Part shown: positions 35,391 through 44,428 of the stretch, one piece after another | How positions within the stretch are numbered: position 1 is the first letter of the stretch | Layout: each line of letters opens with the position of its first letter | Source: Phycisphaerales bacterium | GTDB taxonomy: Bacteria; Planctomycetota; Phycisphaerae; UBA1845; Fen-1342 | Reading direction: 5' to 3' | Length of the DNA stretch: 64,000 nt | Assembly (NCBI GenBank): GCA_016710275.1 | Contig: JADJXS010000001.1 | Span: 2,976,001 to 3,040,000 of the forward strand | Translations under genes and position numbers: made by a program | The notes under the pieces: generated by a model | Database searches by the model: none | What the model was told of the DNA's origin: nothing | Seen by the model: the letters and a program-made list of their open reading frames with translations, nothing else

Positions 35391-36574
35391 TGGCGCTGCC
35401 GATCCGCTACCACTGGCGCAATCTGCTGGTTCGCCGCACGACCAGCGCGCTGACGATCCTGGTCGTCACTGCGGTGGTCGGCACGCTCACCTGGATTCTG
35501 GGCTTTTTTCTCGCGCTGCAATCCTCGCTCTCGGTGGCCGGCGATGCGCACAAGCTGCTGATCATTCAGCGCGGCACCACCTCCGAAACCAACAGCGCCA
35601 TCAGCCCGGAGGAGTTCAACCGCCTGGCGCAGCTCGCCGGCGTGGCCCGCGATCCGGAATCCGGCGAGCCGCTGATCAGCCCCGAGCTGTACTGGCAGAC
35701 GCAGCTTCCGCGGCTGCGCGACGGCGGCGCCACCCGCGCCAACGTCGCCCTGCGCGGCGTCACGCTGCGCGCCTTCGAGGTGCATCGCAACATTCGGCTG
35801 TTGGGGGAGCGCTTCTCGGTCGGCGAGCCGCAGGTGATCGTCGGCCGCGCCGCGGCTGCGCAATTCGCCGGCCTGGCCGTCGGCGACGTGATCCGCATCG
35901 GCGTCGGGGAGAGCCGCGAGTTCCGCGTCGTCGGGCACTTCGACGCCGGCGGCGGCCCGATGGAGAGCGAAATCTGGATGTACCTCCCGGCCATGCAGAG
36001 CGCCTATCTGCGCAACGGCTATTCGTCGGTCTCCGTCCGGCTGGAGGATCCCGCATCCGCGCCGGCGGCGATCGAGCAGGTGCGCTCTGCGCCGATTGAG
36101 CTGTCCGCCGAGCGCGAGGCGGATTATTGGCGCAATCAGACTTCCAACGTCCGCTTCTACCAAGCGGTTTGCTTCGTGCTGGTTGCGATCATGTCGCTGG
36201 CGGCGGCCTTCGCCCTGGCAAACACGATGTATGCGTCGGTCGCCGGCCGCGCGCGCGAAATCGCGATGCTGCGGACGATCGGCTATCGGCCGCACCACAT
36301 CCTGCTCGGCTTCGTCATGGAGTCCGTGCTGCTCTCGCTGATCGGCGGGCTGCTCGGCTGCGTGGCGTGCGCGGCTTACCTCGAACTGGTCGGCTCGACC
36401 AAGGACATGTTCGGCAGCAGCACGTTCACGACGATGGCCTTTGACATCCGCCTGACGCCGCTGCTGGTGGGGTGGTCGCTGGCGAGCGTCGCGGTAATCG
36501 GCGTCATCGGGGCGCTTCCGCCGGCGTGGCGCGCCGCCCGGACGCACGTCCTGACCGCGCTGCGCGAGCCGTAG
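35387..36574 (+). CDS. MacB/FtsX-type ABC permease, copy B1
   Basis: A 395-residue permease beginning in an ATGA overlap with the previous gene. MALPIRYHWRNLLVRRTTSA leads into the first helix, then a MacB-like periplasmic domain and the C-terminal FtsX bundle (ALANTMYASVAGRAREIAML, then RTIGYRPHHIL). It aligns with the permease at 37772 (MTLPLYYNWRNLFVRKLTTL at the same place; GRIFRQ/GERFSV, EVGHF/EIVGVF blocks). A and B differ, so each pair could form a heterodimer. Confidence 0.9.
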   Translation: MMALPIRYHWRNLLVRRTTSALTILVVTAVVGTLTWILGFFLALQSSLSVAGDAHKLLIIQRGTTSETNSAISPEEFNRLAQLAGVARDPESGEPLISPELYWQTQLPRLRDGGATRANVALRGVTLRAFEVHRNIRLLGERFSVGEPQVIVGRAAAAQFAGLAVGDVIRIGVGESREFRVVGHFDAGGGPMESEIWMYLPAMQSAYLRNGYSSVSVRLEDPASAPAAIEQVRSAPIELSAEREADYWRNQTSNVRFYQAVCFVLVAIMSLAAAFALANTMYASVAGRAREIAMLRTIGYRPHHILLGFVMESVLLSLIGGLLGCVACAAYLELVGSTKDMFGSSTFTTMAFDIRLTPLLVGWSLASVAVIGVIGALPPAWRAARTHVLTALREP

Positions 36575-36593
36575 GCGGAGATGCCGGGCGACG

Positions 36594-37775
36594 ATGGACC
36601 TGCTGCAGACGCTGCTGCTGCGAAACCTGGGGCGGAACCCGCGCCGCTCCGCGCTGACCGTCGCCGCCGTGGCGATGCCGGTCGTGATTCTGGTGCTGAG
36701 CTTCACGATCGTCGCGCAGCTCAACCGCTTCCTCGACGATTCCGCCGCGCAGCTTCGACTGGCGGTGGCGCACAAGACCTCGATCATCAATCCGCTGCCC
36801 TACGGCCACAAGGCGCGCATCGCCGCGCTGGATCCCTCGAAGCGCGACATCATCGCCGTCGTCGGCATCGCGTGGATCGGGGGCGTGCTGGCCAACGACC
36901 GCGAGCCGTTGACCACCATGGGCGTCGACGCCGATGAATTCCCGATCGCCTTCACCGATCACCTGCTGACGCAGGCCGAGCGCGACGCCTGGCAGCGCGA
37001 CCGCCGGGCGCTGATCGTCGGCCGCTCGACGGCCGCGAAGATGGGCTGGAAAGTCGGCGACCGCGTCACGATCCGCGCTTCGGTCCCCCCCTACTCCGAG
37101 TTTTCGTTCAACGTGATCTCCACCGCGCCGCAGGCGATTGACCCGGTGGCCAACTGGTGCCACCTCTCCTACATCTTCGAGGAGCGCGCCCGCAGCGGGC
37201 TGCCGGAGTCCAGCGTGGACCTGGTGAGCTTTCTGTTCGTCAAGTGCGCCGGGCGCGCCGCGCTGGAGCGCTATCGGGTCGAGATCGACCGGCTGTTCGA
37301 GAACACCCCCGATGAGACGCAGACCCAGGACGAAAAGGCCTTCCTCAACCAGTTCATCTCGCAGCAGTTCGACCTGCCCACCAACCTGACCCTGCTGGCC
37401 CTGATCACGATCGCCGTGGCCGTGCTGGCCGCTGCGAACACGATGAACATGAGCTTCCGCGACCGCATCGGCGAGACCGCCACGCTTCGCGCATTGGGCT
37501 TTTCCGCGCGATTCGGCGCGCTGCTCTCGCTCACCGAGAGCGTGCTGCTGTGCGGCATCGGCGGGGCCCTCGGAGTTCTTGCGCCGCTGCTGGCATTCGG
37601 GTACACGCCGATCGGCGACGTGCAGATTCCGCTGATCGTGCGGCTGGAGATCGGGCCGGGCGTGTGCGCTGCGGCATTGGCGATGGCGCTGGCGATCGGC
37701 GTAATCGCGGGCGCGTGGCCGGCGCTGCAGGGCGGTCGGCTGCGCGTGATCGACGCGCTGCGGAGCCTTGAATGA
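36594..37775 (+). CDS. MacB/FtsX-type ABC permease, copy A2
   Basis: A 393-residue permease, paralogue of the one at 34221. LLRNLGRNPRRSALTVAAVA opens it; the C-terminal motif is ANTMNMSFRDRIGETATLRA, with LGFSARFGALLSLTES after it. It is 19 bp after copy B1, the only gap in the array, which marks the junction of the apparent duplication. A 4-bp overlap links it to the last permease. Confidence 0.9.
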   Translation: MDLLQTLLLRNLGRNPRRSALTVAAVAMPVVILVLSFTIVAQLNRFLDDSAAQLRLAVAHKTSIINPLPYGHKARIAALDPSKRDIIAVVGIAWIGGVLANDREPLTTMGVDADEFPIAFTDHLLTQAERDAWQRDRRALIVGRSTAAKMGWKVGDRVTIRASVPPYSEFSFNVISTAPQAIDPVANWCHLSYIFEERARSGLPESSVDLVSFLFVKCAGRAALERYRVEIDRLFENTPDETQTQDEKAFLNQFISQQFDLPTNLTLLALITIAVAVLAAANTMNMSFRDRIGETATLRALGFSARFGALLSLTESVLLCGIGGALGVLAPLLAFGYTPIGDVQIPLIVRLEIGPGVCAAALAMALAIGVIAGAWPALQGGRLRVIDALRSLE

Positions 37776-38938
37776 CGCTCCCGCTCTACTACAACTGGCG
37801 CAATCTCTTCGTCCGCAAGCTGACGACCCTGCTGACCGTGGCCGTGATCGCGGTCGTTGTGGCCGCCCTGATCGTCCTGCTCTCCTTCGGCTCCGGGATG
37901 AAGCGCAGCGTCGGAGGCAGCGGGCACCCGGCCAACCTGCTGGTTCTCAACGCCGGCGCAACCGCCGAAAGCACCAGCCTGATCTGGCCGGAGGACGCCC
38001 GGCTGCTGGTGCAGACCCCCGGCGCGGCCGTCGGACCGGATGGTCAGCCGCTGGTGAGCCTCGAGATCGTGGTGCAGACGGACGTGCGCCGCCTGCGCGA
38101 CGGCAGTTCCGCCAATGTCGCCGTCCGCGGCGTGGATGACGCGGCGCTGGCGGTACACGACCAGGTGCGCATCCATGGTCGGATTTTCCGGCAGGGCGCG
38201 CGGGAGGCGATGGTCGGCCGCGCTGCGCAATCGCTCTATCGCGGCCTGAACATCGGCGACCGCATCGCGCTGGGCCGATCGCGCAGCCACGAATATGAGA
38301 TCGTCGGCGTCTTCGAGGCCGCCGGCAGCGCCTTCGAAAGCGAAATCTGGGCGCCACGCACCATGATCGCCGATTCCTATCAGCGACGCTTCGACTCCAG
38401 CGCCGTCATCCGCCTGCTCGATCCCGGTCGCATCGACGAGGCCGCCGCCTACGTCAATGGGCCGGCGGTGCGGCTCAAGGCCGCCTCGGAGCCGGAGTAT
38501 TACAGCCAGCTCAGCGACCAGTCACAGCAGGTGGTCTACCTGGTGCTGGGGCTGGTCATCATCATGGCGGCCGGCGCGGTCTTTGCCGTCGCGAACACGA
38601 TGTACGCGGCCGTGGATGGCCGCCGGCGCGAAATCGCGATGCTGCGCACGCTTGGTTTCTCGCGCGTCGCCATCGTGGCCGCCTTCCTGATCGAAGCGGC
38701 AATGATCGCGACGATGGCCTGCGGGCTTGGCATCGCGGCAAGCCTGCCGTTTTCCGGAATGCGCCGCGACTTTCTGTCCCCGGTGACGCACTCGGTCACG
38801 GGATTCGAGATCGTGATCACACCCGGCATCTGCCTGGCCGCGCTCGTCGCGGCGATTCTGGTGGGCATCGTGGGGGCTGCGGCGCCTGCTGCACGGGCGG
38901 CTCGTACGCCGATTGTGCGGGCGCTTCGTCGCGGGTGA
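37772..38938 (+). CDS. MacB/FtsX-type ABC permease, copy B2
   Basis: A 388-residue permease, paralogue of the one at 35387. It has an N-terminal helix after YYNWRNLFVRKLTTLLT, a periplasmic domain and the C-terminal FtsX bundle with AVANTMYAAVDGRRREIAML and RTLGFSRVAIV. Last gene of the exporter operon; a 368-bp repeat-bearing gap follows. Confidence 0.9.
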   Translation: MTLPLYYNWRNLFVRKLTTLLTVAVIAVVVAALIVLLSFGSGMKRSVGGSGHPANLLVLNAGATAESTSLIWPEDARLLVQTPGAAVGPDGQPLVSLEIVVQTDVRRLRDGSSANVAVRGVDDAALAVHDQVRIHGRIFRQGAREAMVGRAAQSLYRGLNIGDRIALGRSRSHEYEIVGVFEAAGSAFESEIWAPRTMIADSYQRRFDSSAVIRLLDPGRIDEAAAYVNGPAVRLKAASEPEYYSQLSDQSQQVVYLVLGLVIIMAAGAVFAVANTMYAAVDGRRREIAMLRTLGFSRVAIVAAFLIEAAMIATMACGLGIAASLPFSGMRRDFLSPVTHSVTGFEIVITPGICLAALVAAILVGIVGAAAPAARAARTPIVRALRRG

Positions 38939-39005
38939 ACGCTGAAGTGCGGCGACCCGATGGGCGGAATGGCGCACGCGGTGGCGCCTGGAATGCGCTC
39001 GAAGC

Positions 39006-39037
39006 GCATGCTTACGCGGAGTACCGCGAAAGCATGC
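39006..39037. repeat. REP-like palindrome, copy 1
   Basis: A 32-bp near-perfect palindrome: arm GCATGCTTACGCGG, loop AGTA, arm CCGCGAAAGCATGC (one mismatch in the stem). It sits 67 bp after the ABC operon, in a 368-bp gap (38939-39306) without a gene, and is followed by a 12-bp tandem array. An almost identical copy lies at 53319 in inverse orientation and a diverged one at 57303. Confidence 0.85.
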
Positions 39038-39050
39038 CACACAAGAATTC

Positions 39051-39122
39051 ACACAGAGAGCCACACAGAGAGCCACACAGAGAGCCACACAGAGAGCCAC
39101 ATAGGCTGCCACACAAAGAGCC
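39051..39122. repeat. 12-bp tandem array next to REP-like copy 1
   Basis: Four perfect units of ACACAGAGAGCC (39051-39098), then two diverged units to 39122. The array begins 13 bp after the palindrome. Twelve bases equals four codons, so it stays open in several frames and creates spurious reading frames on both strands. The rest of the gap shows no gene. Confidence 0.85.
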
Positions 39123-39306
39123 ACCAATTGACCCACGTGGCAGATCACCCGGCCATTCGGACGGCCGATCATGCAGCCCCCCCCTGCCGAAATCGCTTGA
39201 TCCGCGCACTCCGGCTGCAATAATGGGGAGCGGCCGGCGACGGCGAGGCTCTTGTGCGCCACGCCAGCTTTCGCCCTGGTGCGGCCCGGCCCCGGAGGAT
39301 TTTGCC

Positions 39307-40261
39307 ATGCTCTCGTGTGGACCAGCCGCCGCTCCTTCATCGCGTCAAGCCGCGCATTTCGCTACCCTTTCCCCGCGCCCGATCATGCGCTCCGCCGCTG
39401 CTCTCATGCTGGCCGCGCTATGCGCGTCGGGCGCGACCGCCGGCACCACGACGTTTGACAACGGTATCGAAGGCTGGGGCGTGTTTTTTCGAGAATGACG
39501 GCGGGCTGGGCGATTTTCTCGAGAGTGACGGCGGCGCGCCGGGCGCTCACCTGCGCTGGCTCATGATCGATACCTTCGGTTGCACGCTGTACAACGCGAC
39601 CAACGCGAACGTGATCGGCGACTACGGGCGCTTCAGCGGCCCGGTCGAGTTGAGCATCGACGTGCAGGTGGGCGAAATCTCGTTCTTCGGCTCGCCGGTC
39701 GCCCGCAATCTGATCGTCGAACTGGTGGACTACAACGACCCCGACGCCGATTACCCCTGGACCAGCGTGTGGTTCAACCTCGGCGAAATGTCCGCCGACC
39801 AGACCGCGGAATGGACGCATTTTTCCGTCGTGATCGACGATCCCGCCTCCACGTCGTTGCCGCCCGGCTGGGGCGGTACGGGCGCGGAAGATCCGGTCAC
39901 TTTCGAGCCGACGCTGCCGCCCGGGCGCACCTTCGCCAGCGTGCTGGCCCACGTCGAGGAGATCCGCTTCACGACCTATGAGCCGGGGTATTTCTACGGG
40001 TTCACGAATTTCGAGCTGCGCTTCGACAACCCCTCCGTGCAATCAACCAGCGCGGCCATCCCCGGTGACATGAACTGCGACGGCGTCATCACGAATTTCG
40101 ACATCGACCCCTTCGTGCTGGCACTGGTGGACGCCGAATCCTACGAAGCCCAATTCCCCGATTGCTCGATCCTGAACGGCGACATCAACAGCGACGGCCA
40201 GTTCAACAACTTCGACATCGATCCCTTCGTGGCCTGCATCATCAACCTCGGCTGCCCATAG
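39307..40261 (+). pseudogene. Exported protein with dockerin-like tag, frameshifted at a T6 run
   Basis: Frame one gives a signal peptide (core MRSAAALMLAALCASGATA) and the mature start GTTTFDNGIEGWGVF, then stops. The next frame continues FENDGGLGDFLESDGG through a roughly 200-residue beta-sandwich-like domain (SIDVQVGEISFFGSPVARNL, FRFTTYEP-like strands) to the tag GDMNCDGVITNFDIDPFVLA and GDINSDGQFNNFDIDPFVAC. Dropping one T from the six at 39484-39489 restores the reading. The start at 39307 has GGAGG eight bases upstream; ATG 39385 is an alternative. It may be an assembly error, slippage or a young pseudogene. Confidence 0.75.
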
Positions 40262-40297
40262 CCGCCGCGAGCGGGAGCTGCCGGGCCCAATTCGGCC

Positions 40298-40762
40298 CTA
40301 CTCGCCACCCGGCACCTGCGCCGCGAGCGGCACCATCAGCACCGGGCAGCCCGATTGCTCCATCACCGCCTTGCTGACCGAGCCGAAGAAGATGCGGTTC
40401 ACCACCCCTCGGGCGTGCGTGCCGATCACGATCAGCCCGATCCCGTGCGAACGGGCATATTGCGTGATTGCTGACACCGGCGAGCCGATCACAAGCTCCT
40501 TGACCACCGGCGGGGAAAACCCGGCAAACTGACGCGCGACGAATTCGTCCAGCGCCGCGCGCACATCCGCCTCACTGAACACCAGCGGGGTCACGCCCGG
40601 TTCAACGGTCGCCTCGGCCGGCGCGGGCGGGGCGGGAGTCAGGACGTGCAGGACGTGCACGCTCGCATGCAGCGCCTCGGCCAGCTTTCGCGCACAAGGC
40701 GCTGCGTGTTCCGCCAGATCGGAAAAATCGGTCGGCAGCAGGATGCGATCAAGACAGCCCAT
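40298..40762 (-). CDS. Universal stress protein, UspA family
   Basis: A 154-residue single UspA domain. It begins MGCLDRILLPTDFSDLAEHA and ends with the ATP-binding signature IGTHARGVVNRIFFGSVSKA followed by CPVLMVPL (G-2x-G-9x-G-S). Cytoplasmic; typically binds ATP and aids survival under stress. The shorter start at 40762 is chosen since the family begins there; GGAG is present upstream on that strand. Convergent with the exported-protein gene. Confidence 0.92.
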   Translation of the reverse strand: MGCLDRILLPTDFSDLAEHAAPCARKLAEALHASVHVLHVLTPAPPAPAEATVEPGVTPLVFSEADVRAALDEFVARQFAGFSPPVVKELVIGSPVSAITQYARSHGIGLIVIGTHARGVVNRIFFGSVSKAVMEQSGCPVLMVPLAAQVPGGE

Positions 40763-41040
40763 GCGACAATCCTCCCGATCCCACACGAAGACCTGCCCGC
40801 TCGCGACGCTACCGGCCGCCCGCGGGCGAGTCAAGAAAAAGTCCCAGCGCCGCCGCCCGCCGCCCGGCGTCTGCGCGGGCCGCCCACGCCCTCCACCCGG
40901 CATTTCAGAGTCGCAGGGGGTGACCCATTCGGCGGTGCTTGTCGATCCCCCGATCGGCGTGCATCATACGCCCGCTCCCGGGCGGAATCGCGGCGCGCGC
41001 CATCCGCCATTCATGACTGCACGCCAACCGGACTTTGTTC

Positions 41041-42018
41041 ATGTTCATCACCGTCCTGTTGCTGATCGTCGGGTTGGTCTGCCTCATCGGCGGTGCGGAC
41101 GCGCTGGTCCGCGGCGTCTCTTCCGTCGCGCACGCGCTGGGTGTTCCGCCGCTCGTCATCGGAATGACAGTGGTCGCATTCGGCACGAGTACGCCGGAGC
41201 TGGTGCTCAACTCGGTCGCGGCCGCCAACGGCGAGACGGGCCTGGCCTTCGGAAACATCATCGGCTCATGCGCAATCAACATCGGATTCGTGCTGGCGGT
41301 CACTGCGTTGATCAAGCCGCTGAAGGTGCAGACGGTGCTGATCGTCCGCGAGCTGCCGATGATGCTGCTGGCGACGGCCGCGATTGTCGTAATGGCCGAG
41401 GATCGCCTCAGCGGCGGCGACGTCGACAAGCTGATGCGCGCCGACGGGATCATGCTGCTGCTGCTTTTCGGCGTGTTTCTCTACTACACCATCTTCGCCG
41501 CCCTGCACGGCCGCAAGAGCGATGCCTTCATCACCGAGATCGAGGAGCAGACTCCCCGCAAAGCGCGCCGCCCCGCAATGGACGTGGCCCTCATCATCGT
41601 CGGCCTGGTCGCAGTCGGCGGCGGTGCCAGACTGGTGCTCGCCAACGCCGTCGCCCTGGCGACCGCCGCCGGCGTTCCGGAAGCGGTGATCGGCTTCACG
41701 CTGCTCTCGTTCGGCACCACGCTGCCCGAACTGACCACCAGCATTCTCGCGGCGCGCCGCGGACAGCCGGACATCGCGCTGGGCAACGTCGTCGGCTCGA
41801 ACATCTTCAACCTGCTGTTCATCGCAGGGGTGGTGGCGGTGATCCACCCGGTGGAGATTCCCCCGGGCGGCCAGCTCGACGTCGCGCTGCTGGCGGTGCT
41901 CTCCGCACTGCTGCTGCCCATCACCATGGGCCGCACGCAGATCGTCTCGCGCGGCGAGGGGCTGCTGCTGCTGGTGCTGAACGTCAGTTACATCGCGTAT
42001 CGCGCCTGGAGCGCGTAG
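41041..42018 (+). CDS. Calcium/sodium antiporter, CaCA (YrbG) family
   Basis: A 325-residue membrane protein with ten predicted helices and the two alpha-repeats of cation/Ca exchangers: GTSTPELVLNSVAA with GNIIGSCAINIGF in the first half, and GTTLPELTTSILAA with GNVVGSNIFNLLFIAG in the second. The central acidic loop (about 150-175) is short, as in bacterial YrbG. The ATG at 41041 is chosen; a TTG two codons earlier is also possible. It converges on the VTT/ATP-grasp gene, 25 bp away. Confidence 0.93.
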   Translation: MFITVLLLIVGLVCLIGGADALVRGVSSVAHALGVPPLVIGMTVVAFGTSTPELVLNSVAAANGETGLAFGNIIGSCAINIGFVLAVTALIKPLKVQTVLIVRELPMMLLATAAIVVMAEDRLSGGDVDKLMRADGIMLLLLFGVFLYYTIFAALHGRKSDAFITEIEEQTPRKARRPAMDVALIIVGLVAVGGGARLVLANAVALATAAGVPEAVIGFTLLSFGTTLPELTTSILAARRGQPDIALGNVVGSNIFNLLFIAGVVAVIHPVEIPPGGQLDVALLAVLSALLLPITMGRTQIVSRGEGLLLLVLNVSYIAYRAWSA

Positions 42019-42043
42019 CGGCGCAGCCGGCGCGCTTGGCGGC

Positions 42044-43666
42044 TCAATCGGACAGCGTGCTGATCACGCGACCGCGGTAGTGGGACCGCACGTCGCGCAG
42101 CACTTCCATCAAACCGCACACCGGCTGCCCGCGCGCCCGGTTCTCAGCCCCGATGGCGTAAAGCTCGCTCCATTGCGCGAACAGCACCGCATACGCGCGC
42201 AGCACGGACCACGACGGGTCGTAGAGATTCGTGGACTCCGAAGTCACGCCGTTCAATTCGATCACGGCGAAGCCGTCCCCCGCGCGCAGCGCCGCCGGAT
42301 CGGAGTAGCGCACGTCAAAGCGCCCGAAGTGAAAGCCATCGAACCCGCGCGCGATCGCGTCTATGCGCGCTTCCAGCGCCGGTGTGATCAGGTGTGACCC
42401 GTCGCGGAAGAGCGTCCCCTGGCAGTGGTTGCCCGCCACCGCCAGCCGCACGCGTTCGCCGAGCGCGGGTTGCTGCTGCGCCCGCTCTCCCATCCGCGCG
42501 AGATACGTTCCTGCCTGAAGCCGATAGCGCGGGTGCGCGAGGATCAGCGCCTCAAGCGTGCGCTCCCCGTCACCGGTGACCTCCGGGAACTCCTTGTCCG
42601 TCACGGAGAAGATCCGCCCGCGCTCCGCCGATGGTCGCCGCACATAAAAAATCCCCGCCTCGTGCGGGCCAGGGTGATAGACCTGCGCGATCATCGTCAC
42701 CGGCGAATCCGCCAGCACGCGCTGTGCTGAATCAAAATCCCGAACCAGCCGCACGCCGGCGCCGCGCTGCCCCACATCCGGCTTGAGGATCAGCGGATAG
42801 TCCCACCCGCGCTCCCGCATCGTCGCCGCCAGTTCATCCGCGCGTGCCGCGCCGCCGTTCGGCCCGAGCAGAACTCCCGGCACGACCCACTCCGTCGGCA
42901 GCCGCGAGAGAATCTCCCACTTCGACTCCCCCACCACGCCGCCGCCGCGTGCGATGCCCGGGTTGGCGGCCGTCGGCGTCATCAGCCCGCGATGGCGAAC
43001 CGACAGCCAGGCGATCCACGGCGCCAGCGGCAGGTAGAAGACCCACGCCGGCCAGAATTCGTAGCGCCGCATGCGCTCCAGCTGGATGATCAGCCCGCGG
43101 CGTCCTTCGGCGGTGCTCAGTTGCACGCCAATCTTGAGCAGAATCCACAACAGCGCGACAGCCACCAGCAGCCCGAGCCAGAATCCGCCAAAAAGCTCCC
43201 GCAACGGCCCGGCCACCGTCGCACCCAGCCACGCCACCAGCAGCACCAGCGCCGGCGTCCAGAGCAACGCAGCGATCGCCGCCCACAGGAGGAACCGGCT
43301 TGCGCTTCGCCCGAGTGCGCCCGCGGTCACATACACCGGAAAGCGGGTGCCAGGGAGGAATCGCGCGGCGATGATGGCCTTCCAGCCGCGCTCATCAAAC
43401 CAGCCGCCGATGCGGGCGAGCCGCTCGGCGGGGAATCGCGCCGCCACCGGCCGCCAGCGCAACACCCGCGGACCGGCCAGCCGGCCGAGCAGCCAGAGGC
43501 CGAAATCCCCCACGAAAATTCCCAGGGTGCAGGCCGCAACGCCGGTCCAGCCGCCGATGCGCGCGTCGTGAATCAGCAGGCCGGTTGCGATGCAGGTGAG
43601 GTCTTCCGACGCGAACGTGGCGAGCACGATCGCCCAGAATTGCCACAACTCCCCGATCGGCGGCAC
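42044..43666 (-). CDS. Fusion of a VTT (DedA/SNARE-associated) membrane domain and an ATP-grasp domain
   Basis: A 540-residue fusion. Residues about 1-200 form a DedA-like VTT domain (FASEDLTCIATGLLIHD, GIFVGDFGLWLLGRLAG, then FLPGTRFPVYVTAGALG, the family's G-x-R-xPxxxxAG block). A short linker with another helix follows. Residues about 255-520 form an ATP-grasp ligase domain: YPLILKPDVGQRGAGVRLVR (ATP-binding Lys and Gly-rich loop), FHFGRFDVRYSD and VIELNGVTSESTNLYDPS (metal-binding Glu/Asn). Known VTT proteins move lipids; ATP-grasp enzymes join a carboxylate to an amine or thiol. GTG start, 3 bp after the NRDE gene; probably a membrane-linked ligase of unknown substrate. Confidence 0.85.
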   Translation of the reverse strand: MPPIGELWQFWAIVLATFASEDLTCIATGLLIHDARIGGWTGVAACTLGIFVGDFGLWLLGRLAGPRVLRWRPVAARFPAERLARIGGWFDERGWKAIIAARFLPGTRFPVYVTAGALGRSASRFLLWAAIAALLWTPALVLLVAWLGATVAGPLRELFGGFWLGLLVAVALLWILLKIGVQLSTAEGRRGLIIQLERMRRYEFWPAWVFYLPLAPWIAWLSVRHRGLMTPTAANPGIARGGGVVGESKWEILSRLPTEWVVPGVLLGPNGGAARADELAATMRERGWDYPLILKPDVGQRGAGVRLVRDFDSAQRVLADSPVTMIAQVYHPGPHEAGIFYVRRPSAERGRIFSVTDKEFPEVTGDGERTLEALILAHPRYRLQAGTYLARMGERAQQQPALGERVRLAVAGNHCQGTLFRDGSHLITPALEARIDAIARGFDGFHFGRFDVRYSDPAALRAGDGFAVIELNGVTSESTNLYDPSWSVLRAYAVLFAQWSELYAIGAENRARGQPVCGLMEVLRDVRSHYRGRVISTLSD

Positions 43667-43669
43667 GCC

Positions 43670-44428
43670 TCAGCCCCCCAAAGGAAGAACGATCGTCGGC
43701 AGCGCGCTCGTGCACCCCGGCGGCCCGGGCGTGTACGCCATCTGCACCTTCGCTCGGCCGATCTCGATGGTCGTAAAGCTCACGGTCAGCGCCTCCGCCC
43801 GCTCCATGCAGACGCTCAGGTGCGGCGCGTCCGGCCAGCGATGCGCGTGAAACTCATCCTGCACGCAAACCCATTGATCTCGCGGCGCCGAGAACATGTC
43901 TTCAAACAGCGCGCTGCGCGGCCCCGCGACGCGCTCATCCCCCAGACCGGACGACGTGAACATCCGCGGCGCGAGCAGTGGAGACGACTCACTGATGCGC
44001 AGCCCGGCGCCGTCGCCATGCGCCTCGAACCAACGGCCGCGATCGGCGGCCACCAGTCGAAACGGCGGATAGGCAGCCGCGTCAATCAGCCCGGCGGCCT
44101 GTCTTGCATCCTCCAACCCGCCCGCTTCCAGAAGTTGCGGTACCAGCGCTCCGCGGCTGCGGCGTCCGGGAAATCGGCCGGTCGTCGAGTACGGGAGCGT
44201 GTACACGTTGAGCAGGGTCGCGACCAGCCCGCGATCATTCGCCCCGATCCACGTGCCGCCGGATGCCGGATCCACCGGCAGGATGGCGCGATGCGCCCCG
44301 AATTGATGCATCGCGGGCGGCAGCGCTGCCAGCCGCAGACGGGACTCATCGCGATTGCACGCCATGCGGAGGCCGACGTCCGTGTCGCCCCCTTCGCCGG
44401 TCAACGGAATGAGGCTGACGGTGCACAT
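43670..44428 (-). CDS. NRDE-family (TANGO2-like) protein
   Basis: A 252-residue protein with the diagnostic N-terminus MCTVSLIP (Cys2) and the name-giving block RMACNRDESRLRL, then GGTWIGANDRGLVATLLNVY. TANGO2/NRDE proteins have an Ntn-hydrolase-like fold and are linked to heme or acyl-CoA handling in eukaryotes; the bacterial role is unknown. Its start lies inside the end of the DinB-like gene (28-bp overlap) and it ends 3 bp before the VTT/ATP-grasp gene, so the three are tightly co-translated. Confidence 0.88.
   Translation of the reverse strand: MCTVSLIPLTGEGGDTDVGLRMACNRDESRLRLAALPPAMHQFGAHRAILPVDPASGGTWIGANDRGLVATLLNVYTLPYSTTGRFPGRRSRGALVPQLLEAGGLEDARQAAGLIDAAAYPPFRLVAADRGRWFEAHGDGAGLRISESSPLLAPRMFTSSGLGDERVAGPRSALFEDMFSAPRDQWVCVQDEFHAHRWPDAPHLSVCMERAEALTVSFTTIEIGRAKVQMAYTPGPPGCTSALPTIVLPLGG

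Noticed and set aside
39051..39122. CRISPR array
   Set aside because: Units are 12 bp, directly joined, with no spacers and no cas genes nearby; it is a simple tandem repeat.
38935..39340. Repeat protein with HREP or ALCV units across the 12-bp array
   Set aside because: Twelve bases is a multiple of three, so any frame stays open; there is no ribosome site and the frames are broken on both sides.
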